A program made the position numbers and the translations under genes. From NCBI RefSeq assembly GCF_904849725.1, contig NC_058518.1, forward strand, positions 331,102,581 to 331,166,580: a DNA stretch of 64,000 bases, read 5' to 3'. Shown here one piece after another: positions 11,151 through 21,163 of the stretch (its first letter is position 1; each line of letters opens with the position of its first letter). Origin of the DNA: Hordeum vulgare subsp. vulgare (Eukaryota > Streptophyta > Magnoliopsida > Poales > Poaceae). The notes beneath the pieces are model-generated. The model saw nothing but the letters and a program-made list of their open reading frames with translations. It searched no databases and was not told where the DNA came from.

Positions 11151-12085
11151 TCATGACTCTTGAGAACAAAGATTTTTAATTTTTCAAGACTCGCTCCCCT
11201 CTTTAGATTCTCTGCATACCCATCGGGGAACATCAAGTGCATTTTGACCCACAAGATAATTTCCCTCATAGCTGGCCTTCCAAGATTGAACCAGGCCTTT
11301 GGCTTCGACCACTTCTGCTTTCCTTTGCCTTCTCGCATGTTTTGTAACGGTCTATGACATAGTGTCTCTTGATCGACTCTAGCCTTAATATTATCCTTTG
11401 TCTTCCCATCTATGTCGAACAATGTACCAAAAATAGCCTCTCCGATATTCTTTTTAGTGTGCATCATGTCGATATTGTGTGGAAGAAGGAGGTCTTTGAA
11501 GTAAGGCATATCCCAGAAGCATGGCTTGTGAGTCCAGGCGTGTTTTGAATTGTACCCCTTGAAATACCCTAGACGCTCTGGATCAGGCTCGAGGGCGTTT
11601 AATTGATCCAGGATCTGTTGGCCTGTGAACGCAGGTGGTGCCAAGTTTTTGACAACTTTACCTTTGGTAAAGTTCTTCTTGTCTTTTCTGAACTGATGGT
11701 CAAGATCCAGGAACTGTCTATGCAAGTCAAAGCAAGAATACTTCCGACCCTCCTGCAACCAATGAAACTGAAGAGCTGCCTTGCATTGGGGGCACGGGAA
11801 CCTTCCATGCACACACCATCCAGAGAATAGCGCATACGCTGGCAAGTCATGCATAGAGTACATGTACCACACATGCATTTTGAAGTTTTCTTTTCTAGCG
11901 GCATCGTATGTCTTGACCCCATTTTCCCAAGCTTCTTCCAATTCATCCTGAAGAGGTTGGAGGTACACATTCATATTCTTCCCCGGATAATTGGGCCCAG
12001 GAATTATCAACGTCAGAAATATGTTCTTTCTTTGCATAATCTGCCCCAGGGGGGAATGAGTGGAATGACAAATACAGGCCAACAA
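11120..12085 (-). CDS. TNP2: TNP2 transposase, catalytic core (Transposase_21)
   Basis: This is the central part of the CACTA transposase. Recognisable family motifs in order are LTLIIPGPNYPGKNMNVYLQ, ENGVKTYDA, HDLPAYALFSGW, HGRFPCPQC, YFKGYNSKHAWTHKPCFWDM, LLPHNIDMMHTKKNIGEAIF, AWFNLGRPAMREI and FVLKSHDWH. The Cys pair in CPQC and the DMMHTKKN stretch are typical of the family. Two frame changes bracket it: one near 12050 at a six-G run, joining it to the N-terminal part, and one near 11119, joining it to the DUF4218 part. The open frame starts at 12085, but its first codons are out of frame with the true protein. Confidence 0.85.
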   Translation of the reverse strand: MLACICHSTHSPLGQIMQRKNIFLTLIIPGPNYPGKNMNVYLQPLQDELEEAWENGVKTYDAARKENFKMHVWYMYSMHDLPAYALFSGWCVHGRFPCPQCKAALQFHWLQEGRKYSCFDLHRQFLDLDHQFRKDKKNFTKGKVVKNLAPPAFTGQQILDQLNALEPDPERLGYFKGYNSKHAWTHKPCFWDMPYFKDLLLPHNIDMMHTKKNIGEAIFGTLFDIDGKTKDNIKARVDQETLCHRPLQNMREGKGKQKWSKPKAWFNLGRPAMREIILWVKMHLMFPDGYAENLKRGASLEKLKIFVLKSHDWHIWLERVM

Positions 12086-13095
12086 CTGTATTGGGTTGCC
12101 GTCATGCCGAAGGGATTAAAACCATCCGTGGCGGCGCAGACTCGAGGATTCCTTGGATCTGCCGCTTTATCCTGATGCAATCCATCGAAATGTTTCCATG
12201 CTTCCCCATCCGATGTGTGTACCATCATCTTATTCCCATCCGCATCTAGTTTGGTTCTTTTGCCCAATTTGTGCCATGTCATCTGTCTGGCTTTCTCTTC
12301 GACCATGAAAAGACGTTGAAGTCTTGGTACGGTTGGCATATACCAAAGAACACTAACTGCGATTTTGGTCTGCCTCTTCTCACCCATACCGTTGTCTACC
12401 ACAAGATACCTGCAAGACTCACAATTGGGACAATAGTCCAAGTGTGCATACTCCTTCCTAAATAAGACACATCCTTTCTCACATGCATCTATCTTCTCAT
12501 AGGGCATCTTAAGTACGCGAAGTATTTTGTCCGACTGGTACAGGTTTGCAGGCATGACATGGCCTTTGGGTAGGAAATGTCCAAATAGTGTCATCATCGC
12601 GTCGTAGCATTCTCTTCCCAAGTTGTACTGAGCCTTCAGAGCCATTACTTGTGCAATTGCATCCAGCTGACAGAGCTCAGTGTGCTCATGGAGAGGACGT
12701 TTTGAAGACTCCAACATTTCATAAAAGGCCTTTGCTGATTCCTCCATCTCATCTTCCGAATCCCGAGCATCATCAAAGTCTTGCACCATGTCTTCGATCC
12801 CGGTACCATGCTCGTCCGTGCGACGACGGACCACCTCAGCTCTTGTGCGTTGTATAGACTCACCATGAAATGTCCACACCGTATAATTAGGCTTAAAACC
12901 CCTCCTCTCCAGGTGATTAATCATTACAGCCTCTGTCGTCTTTTTATAGTTGTCGCATCCAGGACAGGGGCAATAGTTTCTTTCCTGCCCATTTGCGAAT
13001 GCGGCTTTCACAAATTCCTTTGTTTTTAAAAACCATTCTTTCGTCATCTCTTTCTGACTAGGGTGACCGGTATACATACACGCACGATCACTCAT
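12013..13095 (-). CDS. TNP2: TNP2 transposase, N-terminal part
   Basis: ATG at 13095 gives a start followed by WFLKTKEFVKAAF, NYCPCPGCDN, MINHLERRGF and YTVWTFHGE. That is the transposase-associated N-terminal domain with its CPC-x2-C cysteines, near residues 22-80. Later come YLVVDNGMGEKRQTKIAVSV, PTVPRLQRLFM, MTWHKLG, HTSDGEAWKHFDGLH and FNPFGMTATQYSCWPVF, the start of the Transposase_21 domain. The real reading shifts frame near 12050, so the last codons to 12013 are not genuine. The long foldback at 13233-13449 lies about 140 bp upstream, in what would be the leader of this transcript. At least two frameshifts across the whole gene suggest it is inactive. Confidence 0.85.
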   Translation of the reverse strand: MSDRACMYTGHPSQKEMTKEWFLKTKEFVKAAFANGQERNYCPCPGCDNYKKTTEAVMINHLERRGFKPNYTVWTFHGESIQRTRAEVVRRRTDEHGTGIEDMVQDFDDARDSEDEMEESAKAFYEMLESSKRPLHEHTELCQLDAIAQVMALKAQYNLGRECYDAMMTLFGHFLPKGHVMPANLYQSDKILRVLKMPYEKIDACEKGCVLFRKEYAHLDYCPNCESCRYLVVDNGMGEKRQTKIAVSVLWYMPTVPRLQRLFMVEEKARQMTWHKLGKRTKLDADGNKMMVHTSDGEAWKHFDGLHQDKAADPRNPRVCAATDGFNPFGMTATQYSCWPVFVIPLIPPWGRLCKERTYF

Positions 13096-13232
13096 CTTGC
13101 GTAGCTACTAAAGACAAAAGAAATATATTTTTATATAATTTAGCATTTATATTCATCGGTTAATCAGGTTCGCCATTTTTATTACGTCCAAGCAACCTAC
13201 ACGCTAATAGGTAAAGATAGGTCCTAATCCCA

Positions 13233-13449
13233 CCCGAGTATGTGTAGATCGGGTTCGTTTTCCCATGCTCTGCTCCGGATCCAACGCAAAATTTCGGCAG
13301 CACCTCCCCGCTGTTCTCCTGATACACGTCTTCACAATAAACAAAGAGGATGTGCATCCGGAGAACAACAGGGAGGCACTGACGAAATTCCGCATCGAAT
13401 CCAGAGCACGGCATACGGGAAAACGAACCCAATCTACACATACTCGGGT
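13233..13449. other. Long foldback in the TNP2 leader
   Basis: The left arm (13233-13327) and right arm (13352-13449) are inverted copies, about 80% matching by eye, with a 24-base loop. Shared blocks include ACCCGAGTATGTGTAGAT and GGGTTCGTTTTCCC. Any TNP2 transcript starting to the right would contain it as a hairpin. Confidence 0.8.
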
Positions 13450-13774
13450 TGTCCATGGATAATGTTGGACAATTCGAAAGGATGGCGGTTATAAATTTGC
13501 AAAGACATGCATATTTATAGATGTCGCCCTTTCGAACGGGAGACGCATACTGGTCATGCATACTGATAAATTAATTGAATTACCTAAATCTAGAAAGTTT
13601 CATCCGAAAACGGAGCCACAGTAAATGAAGGGGGCGGGGAGGAGATGAAATTTGTACTAACCCACGAATGCAGGGGCGGAGCTCGTACAACGCACGGGCA
13701 GGTCTTCGCACAGCAGACCTCACAGCGACGAGACAACTATCACATGTAAATCCACCCGATCAACACAAATATTC

Positions 13775-14709
13775 CAATTATGTCATTTTAGAGGAAAACA
13801 AGCTAAGTATATAACATTCGTGAGCTAACCAAAGTTCTTATGCCATTTTGAGGTTATTATGGCATTTTGGAGCTAAATGGGCTAATTATGTCATTGTTGC
13901 GGAAATTAAAGCAAGGATAATATGAAAGAGGAGAAGAAAGAGGAGAAGGAGGAGAAGAAGAAGAAATCAAGAAGAAGGAGGAGAAGGAGGAGAAGGAGGA
14001 GGAGAAGGACTAGAAGGTCCTTGGGCTTCTCCTCCTCGTCCTCGTCCTCGTCCTCCTTCTCCTTCTTCTCTTCTTCTTCTTCTCTTCTTCTTCTTCTTCT
14101 TTCTTTTCATTTTTCCTATTTCTTCTCCTCTTCTCCTCTTCTTGGAGCTAAATTACCTAATTATGTCTTTTTTGAGCTAAATGGGCTAATTATCCCATTT
14201 TAGAGGAAAACTAGCTAAGTATATAATATTAATGAGCTAATCAAGGTTCTTATGCCATTTTGAGCTTATTATGGTATTTTGGAGCTAAATGGGCTAATTA
14301 TGTCATTGTTGAGTTAATTAAATCAAGGATAATATGAAAGAGGAGAAGAAAGAGGAGGAGGAGGAGAAGAAGAAGAAATCAAGAAGAAGGAGGAGGAGGA
14401 GGAGAAGGATAGAAGGTCCTTGGCCTTCTCCTCCTCCTCCTCCTCCTCCTTCTCCTCCTCCTTCTCCTTCTTCTCTTCTTCTTCTTCTTTCTTTTCATTT
14501 TTCCTATTTCTTCTCCTCTTCTCCTCTTGTTGGAGCTAAATTACCTAATTATGTCTTTTTTGAGCAAAATGGGCTAATTATCCCATTTTAGAGGAAAACT
14601 AGCTAAGTATATAATATTAATGAGCTAACCAAGGTTCTTATGGCATTTTGAGCTTATTATGGTATTTTGGAGCTAAATGGGCTAATTATGTCATTGTTGG
14701 GTTAATTAC
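13775..14709 (+). repeat. Tandem array of hairpin units, right
   Basis: These are units of the same family as 4413-6770, in the same direction. A partial unit begins near 13775, further units begin at 14144 and 14532, and the last breaks off near 14709. Two complete purine/pyrimidine foldbacks are present, at about 13925-14105 and 14335-14500. Confidence 0.88.
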
Positions 14710-14712
14710 CCT

Positions 14713-14730
14713 GGTGCATGGACATGCACC
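14713..14730. other. Perfect short palindrome at array edge
   Basis: GGTGCATG, two bases, CATGCACC: 8-bp arms lie exactly where the repeat array stops. Confidence 0.7.
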
Positions 14731-15784
14731 TACCACGCAAAGTTCGCAGGTCCAGAAGTTGCCCTTTTGGTCCAGAGGACTTTCCAGGTTACCTATACTA
14801 CTTTTCAGGTTATATAAAACTTTTCGATATTTTCTACATTTGAGGATGGCAATATTATTTAAGTTGTCCTGTTTTGCTCCGGTACCAATAAATATAGACG
14901 ATACATTATTTTGACAGACTTGATTTCAACAAAAGAACATGTGATCTTCTTTGAAGTAGTGTTGAACCTAAGCAATAATGATGGGCGAATAAACTAATAG
15001 AATCTACCACTAAATCTACTAATTAACTAATAGAATCTACCACTAAAACTACTAATTAATTCCAAAAAACTAAATACCAAACATGTGATCTTCTTTTTGT
15101 CTTCTCCTCCTCCTATTCTTCTTCTTCTTCTTCTTCTTCTCCTCCTCCTCCTCTTGTCCTCTTCTCCTCCTCCTCCTCTTCTTCTTCTTCCTATTCTTTC
15201 TAGTAAGCTAACTAACTAACTAACCTAACTAACCAAGCTAACTAAACCTATCGCTAAATCTTGATAGCACTAAGCAGCAAAAAAATAACAAGAACAGAAT
15301 CTACCACTATAACAAAAACAGAATCTACCACTATGTAACTAAAAAAGAATCTAGCTACCACTAAATACCAAACAATAAAAAATCAACTTCTTCTTCTTTT
15401 TTCTCTTCTTCTCCTTCTTATTTTTTTCTTATTCTCTTCTTCTCTTCTTCTTGTCTTCTTCTTTACTTCTTCTCCTTCTTATTTTTTTCTTCTCTTCTTC
15501 TTCTTTTTCTTCTTCTTCTCCTTCTTATTTTTTTCTTCTCCTCTTCTTCTTCTTCTTCTTCTTCTCCTCCTCCTCCTCCTCCTCCTCCTCCTCCTCCTCC
15601 TCTTCTTCTTCTCCTCTTTTTGTCCTCCTCCTCCTCCTCTTCTCCTCTTCTCCTCCTCCACCTAACTAACCAAGCTAACTAACTAACCTAACTAAAACTA
15701 CTAACCTAACTAAATCTACCACTAAAACTACTAACAATAACAACTACTAAAACTACTAAAAAATAATAAAACTACTAAAAATTA
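14731..15784. repeat. AT-rich spacer with CTT/CTC microsatellites
   Basis: No gene is seen. Pyrimidine triplet runs occupy about 15100-15190 and 15385-15660, separated by AACTAACTAACC and AATCTACCACTA short repeats (about 15000-15060, 15205-15245, 15660-15780). Open frames of Ser/Leu or Lys/Arg runs here are artefacts of triplet repeats. Confidence 0.75.
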
Positions 15785-16155
15785 ATGCGGGTGGGGGGTG
15801 GGGGTGGGAGTGTGGGGGCTCACCGAGAGGGGCGGCTGTGGAGGGGCCGGGGTGTTGGGGGTGGCGGGGCGGCGCCGGGGGCGCCAGTGGCGGCGGCGCG
15901 ACGGTGGTGGGGCAGCGGGAGCGGGGGCGAGGTGGGGGGGGAGAGAGAGAGGGGCGGCGGCGAGGGCAACAGGGGCGGCGGCAGGGGCGATAGGGGCGGC
16001 GACACGACGGGGGCGGTGGCGCGACGGTGGTGGCGGCGGCCGTTACAGAGAGAGGGGCGCGCGGGGTGGGGAGAGAGAGAGAGGGGTGTGCGGGGTGACC
16101 GTTACAGAGAGAGAGAGGGGCAGGGTGGGGGGGGACGAGCCGTTAACGGTGTTAG
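15785..16155. other. GC-rich, G-strand-biased block near CACTA 5' end
   Basis: The block is very rich in GGGG, GGCGGC and CGACGG text and is sharply bounded by AT-rich sequence on its left. It contains GAGAGAGAG runs at about 15940, 16070 and 16110. It lies just inside the right subterminal repeats, at the promoter end of the element. Open frames here are compositional. Confidence 0.65.
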
Positions 16156-16157
16156 AG

Positions 16158-16478
16158 CATTGCCGTCTGCCGGCTGACGACAAAGAGTCTAGACTCTTTG
16201 CCGTCCGCCTCCGAACTCTTTGCCGTCCGCTAGCAGACGGCAAAGGTCCGACTCTAGTTTGACCTAGCCACCCCGCGGTCTGGTGGGCCTATCTATATCT
16301 TTGCCGTCTGCCTCTGGACTCTTTGCCGTCCGCTAGCAAACGGCAAAGATGTGACAGATGGCAAAAATACTGTATGCCATCAGCTTGTGCTTTGCCGTCT
16401 GTTTTGCTGAAGCTGACGGCAAAGACACTCTTTGCCATCAGCTAGCAGACGGCAAAGACTAGGCAGATGGCAAAAAAC
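16158..16478. repeat. CACTA subterminal repeats, right
   Basis: About ten copies of TTTGCCGTC(T/C)GC or its complement occur, several as back-to-back palindromes such as GCTAGCAGACGGCAAAG with CTTTGCCGTCCGC (about 16195-16245, 16298-16350, 16388-16460). They match the left array. Confidence 0.9.
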
Positions 16479-16482
16479 TATC

Positions 16483-16493
16483 TTCCAGTAGTG
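16483..16493 (-). repeat. CACTA terminal inverted repeat, right
   Basis: TTCCAGTAGTG is the inverted counterpart of the left end; AGG follows as the target duplication. Confidence 0.9.
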
Positions 16494-17551
16494 AGGATAC
16501 CCTCTATTCTTCAAAACACAATTAACGAATTCATTAATTCTCAAAAGGTTTTCAACACTATGGTAGAGGAAAATTTGCATATTGTCAATACTTTGGCTAA
16601 AAATGTGGATAGAATTGCTCTTGATGTAGAAACTCTTAAAAGAAAACTTTGCCTCATAAGCATGATTTCAGTGAGACTATTAAATGTGTCCAAGTTTCAA
16701 TCAACGAGAGTAAGGAGAGGACCGCTAAATTGAAAGCTAAGCGAGAATTCCTAGAAAAGGCTCTTCCACTTGGTTTTTACCATAATCGTGATGAACACCT
16801 TAAAATGGTTGGCATTTGTCCTATTGAATCTTTGTTTGCTTATCTGAATACTAATGATAAAGGGAGTGGAGATGAGTCAACTTTAGTTAAGGGGCGTCCC
16901 GTTTGCTTGGAGGGTGATGATCCTAATGATAAAATTGAAAAAAGTGGGTTTGGAGATGTCAAAACTTTAACTAGTGATGTGCCCATAATCTTGGATTACA
17001 AGGAATTTAATTGTCTTAATTTGTATTTAGGATAATGCATTTCCTTGGTGCAGTCCATTATTATCTCACCCAATGCTTACGAACAAAATAAAGCTTTTAC
17101 TCAACATATAGTAGAAGCTATGCTAAAATGTTATGATGAGAAACTTGAGTTTGAATTTTTTATTCTCAGAAAATTGCATGATGAGCGGGAACCTAATATA
17201 AAAATTAAGATAACTAAATATGAATTCAATGCTTTGTGTGACCTTGGTGCTCGTGTTTCAACTATACCTAAAGCTTTATGTGATGTGCTTGGTCTCACTA
17301 ATATTGAAGAATGTTCCCGTAACTTGCATCTTGCGGATTCTACCATCAAGAAACCCTTAGGTAGAATTAATCATGCGCTTATCATTGCAAATAAAAATTA
17401 TGTTCATGTAGATTTTATTGTGCTCTATATTGATTGCAATCCTACTTGCCCTATTATACTTGGAAGACCTTTCTTACGAACTATAGGTGCAATCATTGAT
17501 ATGAAAGTGGGCAACATAAGGTTCCAATTCCCATTAAAGAAAGGGATGTAA
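16494..17551 (+). pseudogene. Athila-type Gypsy gag-protease remnant
   Basis: After the CACTA end, a gag-like helical stretch (INEFINSQKVFNTMVEE) reads to about 16650 and then changes frame. The frame 17045-17551 (168 codons) carries the aspartic protease region: CDLGARVSTIPKAL near residues 66-79, then PIILGRPFLRTIGAIIDM near 136-153, the conserved second half of the Gypsy protease fold. The family's usual D-T/S-G is D-L-G here. A stop at 17549-17551 follows the protease, and no reverse transcriptase or integrase is present, so the family appears non-autonomous. The same protease region occurs in the minus-strand relative at 60942-61498. Confidence 0.75.
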
Positions 17552-19594
17552 CACTTCTGTAGAATAGAATAAAACCACCTTATGAATCTAGCAAGAGGGC
17601 CAGTTATAGATTAAATTCCAAATATGACAACACTTGAAACTATGAAATATACCTAGCTAGGGGCGTAAAACAATAGCGCTCGTTGGGAGGCAACCCAATA
17701 GTTATCTTTTTTTCCTTTACTTTCTATTAGTGTGTGATAACATGATTATTGCCTTTGTAATGATTATGTTTTTCTGTTTTAGTTAGTGTTTCTGCCAAGT
17801 AAAACCTTTGGGGCGATTTGCATGATGAGTAGAATTGATACGATGCAAAAACATAAACTTTGACACCCAGTGCAGAATTTCGATGATTTTACTAGAATGT
17901 ATTTTTAAGCTGAATTTTTTACACAGTACTTATATACAAATTCTTAAGGTCTTCCTAATTTTTCAGAATGTTTGGAGTTATATAAGTATGGAAATTAAAT
18001 ATATTACTCTAGACTGTTCCGTTTTAAACAGATTCTGTTTTTGCATGCATAGTTTACTTGTGTTGATTATGCTATCGATTATATTTGGGGCTATACGCCA
18101 TGGATAAGTTCAAATACAGTACCTTATGCTAAAATAAAATAATAATAAATTTATAATAGTACCTAAAAGTGTTTATTATGTTGCCTATACTAATGGATCT
18201 CATGAAGTTTTGTTGAGTTTTGCGTGATTGAAGTTTTTAGTTTTGGGTATTATTTCAATAGACAAAGGAATGAGAAGTGGGAAGAGATTAATCTTGGGGA
18301 TGCATAATGCACCCCAAGGCAATATTTTAGGAAGACTCAAGCAACTAAGCTTGGGGATGCCCCGGGAAGGCATCCCATCTTTCGTCTCAATCCATCGATA
18401 TGTTACTTGGAGCTAGATTTTTATTCATCACATGATATGAGTCTTGCTTGAAGCATCGTTTTCATTTGTTTACATTAATTTCAGTTGGACACATTAATAA
18501 TTTTATGGACACACGTATTTGAGAGACAGACACCATCATCATGCTTTGTTAGAATAATGTATATGCTTCACTTATATTTTTTTATCTTAGAAGTTGCTCT
18601 AGCACTTCACTTAAATCTTTTTGAGCAGGGCGACATGTAGATTTTATAGAAATAATATGCTCTCATTCTGCACTTATATTTGTTTGAGAGCTGGAAAAAT
18701 AATGATGTTAACCTGCATGGGTTATAAGACTAGATCGAAAATAATAAGTGTTCGATAAGTGATAATTAAAACCATCATGTAGCACATATAGAGAAATTGT
18801 GGTTAGTGATATTGATGTGGAGACATGAAAAGGTGTGAGTGCATAACTATTAATTCAGAGAGGTGTTGATATTACGAGATGTTTAAACTTCTTAAACATC
18901 TGAAAAATTAAAAGGGCATGGTGAAGATGTGGGAGCATTTCTATTCCTCGTTGAAAACCTAGTGTTGTTTTGAGTCGGAGTCGCGCGATGACTAATTCCT
19001 ACCAACCCTCTCCCTCGAGGCATGCGAGTAGTACTTTGATTTGTGATAAGACTAATAAAAATTATCCATAAGTATATGAGTTCTTTATAACTAATGTGAC
19101 ACCATGGATCATACATAATCTCACATCCTCATATTTTTTCTAACCTCTCTAGTACCATGCATAGCCCCTTCTCACCTCGAGGGTTGGTGTGACCTTCGCT
19201 GGTGCATCCAAACCCCGTGACAAGATACGCTCGGTTGCACATAGGCCTTATTATATCCTCCTCAAAACAGCCACCATAACTACCTATTATGGCATTTCCA
19301 TTGCCATTCCGAGATATATTGCCATGCAAATTCCATTGTCACTTCACATGACTAGTTCCTTCATCATCATATTGCTTTGCATGATCATATATAGCTCACA
19401 TAGTATTTATAGCAAAGCCACTATTCATAATAGCATTTGTGGCAAAGCTAGAAAAAATTCATATGTTGAATACATGTCATGCTAGATCATTGCACATCGT
19501 GGTACACTGCCAGAGGCATTCATATTTGAGTCATGTTGCTTCATTCATGATATCGAGCTATCCATGAATTGTAAGTTAATAAAAGTGTAATGAT
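17552..19594 (+). other. Athila-type Gypsy 3' region
   Basis: This is the long non-coding 3' part of the same host element. It holds TTGGGAGGCAACCCAA near 17680 and CTTGGGGATGC motifs near 18292 and 18349. Around 18900-19500 it matches the minus-strand copy near 59200-59700. Open frames here have no domain. The 19595 Gypsy insertion ends it. Confidence 0.65.
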
Positions 19595-21026
19595 TGTTAC
19601 ATCTCCGTCGTATCTACTTTTCCAAACTCTTTTTCCCTTGTTTTGGACTCTAATTTGCATGATTTGAATGGACCTAACCCGGACTAACGCTGTTTTCAGC
19701 ATAATTGCCATGGTGTTGTTTTTGCGCAGAAATAAACGTTCTCGGAATTACCTGAAAATTTACGGAGAGTTTTTGTGGAATATATAAAATATACTGGCCC
19801 AAGAATCAACCGGAGGAGTGGAGCTGTGAGCCCACAAGCCAACCAGGCGCGCCCCCTGGCCTCGCGTGGCAGGCTTGTGGGGCCCACAATGCTCCACCGC
19901 CTCCAATCTCAGCTCTATTTAGTCTGTCTCGCCCGAAAAAAAATCAAGGAGAAGAGTTCATCGTGTTTTACGATACGGCGGCGCCGCCACCTCCTGTTCT
20001 TCATCTGGAGGGCAGATCTGGAGTTCGTTTTGGGCTCCGGAGAGGGCAAGTCGTCGCCATCGTCATCATCAACCTTCCTTCATCGCCAATTCCATGATGC
20101 TCTTCACCGTTCGTGAGTAATCTCATCGTAGGCTTGCTGGACGGTGATGGGTTGGATGAGATCTATCATGTAATCGAGTTAGTTTTGACGGGGATTGATC
20201 CCTAGTATCCACTATGTTCTGAGATTGATGTTGCTACTACTTTGCCATGCTTAATGCTTCTCACTAGGGCCCGAGTGCCATGATTTCAGATGTGAACCTA
20301 TTATGTTGTCGCCAATATATGTGTGTTCTTGATCCTATCTTGCAAGTTGTAGTCACCTACTATGTGTTATGACCCGGCAACCCCGGAGTGACAATAGCCG
20401 GAACAACTCCCGGAGATGACCATAGTATGAGGAGTTCATGTATTCACCAAGTGTTAATGCGTTGGTCCGGTTCTTTATTAAAAGGAGAACCTTAATATCC
20501 CGTAGTTTCCATTAGGACCCAGCTAGGGATGGACAATATATGTCATGCAAGTTCTTTTCCCTAAGCACGTATGACTACATACCGAATACATGCCTACATT
20601 ACATTGACGAACTGGAGCTAGTTACATATCTCTCCATGTTATAACTGTTACATGATGAATAGCATCCGGCATAATCATCCATCACCGATCCAATGCCTAC
20701 GAGTCTTTTCCTACTGGTCCTTTCTACGTTACTTTGCCGCTACTGCTGTCACTACTGCTAGTGTTACTCTGTTGCTACTGCTGTTACTTTGCTACTACTA
20801 CTGTTACTTTGCTGCTACTGGTTACTGGTGCTACTGCTGCTATCACCCTACCTTGTTACTGATACTTTGCTGCAGATACTAAATCTTTCAGGTGTGGTTG
20901 AATTGACAACTCAATTGCTAATACTTGAGAATATTCTTTGGCTTCCCCTTGAGACGAATCAATAAATTTGGGTTGAATACTCTACCCTCGAAAACGGTTG
21001 CGATCCCCTATACTTTTGGGTTATCA
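19595..21026 (+). repeat. Gypsy 5' LTR
   Basis: It starts TGTTACATCTCC and ends GGGTTATCA, matching 27591-29030 along its whole length. A CTCTATTTAG promoter-like stretch lies near 19911. A GCTACT/GTTACT short repeat run lies near 20740-20880. Confidence 0.93.
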
Positions 21027-21037
21027 AGACCTTTTTC

Positions 21038-21055
21038 TGGCGTCGTTGCCGGGGA
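21038..21055 (+). promoter_or_regulatory. Primer-binding site, tRNA-Asp type, copy 1
   Basis: TGGCGTCGTTGCCGGGGA is one mismatch from the complement of the plant tRNA-Asp 3' end. It lies 11 bases after the LTR. Confidence 0.7.
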
Positions 21056-21095
21056 AGCCAAGTCAAGAATATTCTCCCGTCAACGTGCCTTTTTC

Positions 21096-21113
21096 TGGCG
21101 CCGTTGCCGGGGA
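21096..21113 (+). promoter_or_regulatory. Primer-binding site, tRNA-Asp type, copy 2
   Basis: TGGCGCCGTTGCCGGGGA is the perfect version, 58 bases downstream of copy 1 within a duplicated CTTTTTCTGGCG context. Confidence 0.75.
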
Positions 21114-21163
21114 AGGACAGCTATATTCTCTAAGTCACTTAGGATTTACGTCTGCTGGTCACT

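Larger units (their letters stand above)
3271..16493 (-). mobile_element. CACTA (En/Spm) DNA transposon, complete
   Basis: The element starts CACTACAGGAA and ends TTCCAGTAGTG, the inverted counterpart with one mismatch in eleven. AGG stands directly on both outer sides (3268-3270 and 16494-16496), the 3-bp duplication expected of this superfamily. Inside each end are arrays of CTTTGCCGTCTGCC and its complement. The centre carries two minus-strand genes: a TNP2 transposase (13095-9463) and a Ptta/En/Spm-type gene (9326-6968). Tandem arrays of about 385-bp units flank the genes on both sides. The gene orientation makes the right end the 5' end. At about 13.2 kb it is within the range of Triticeae CACTA elements. 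Both genes carry lesions, so the copy is probably not autonomous now. Confidence 0.92.

Noticed and set aside
15451..15669. Ser/Leu-rich and Lys/Arg-rich open frames
   Set aside because: Pure CTT/CTC microsatellite translation.
15785..16262. Gly/Arg-rich open frames in the GC-rich block
   Set aside because: Frames on both strands are explained by base composition; no domain is visible.
18228..19485. Open frames in the Athila-type 3' region as host genes
   Set aside because: The region matches a non-coding part of the minus-strand relative at about 59200-60350, where the frames are not kept.
21038..21113. tRNA gene suggested by tRNA-Asp-like sequence
   Set aside because: Only the 18-base complement of the 3' end is present, placed after an LTR; it is a primer site.
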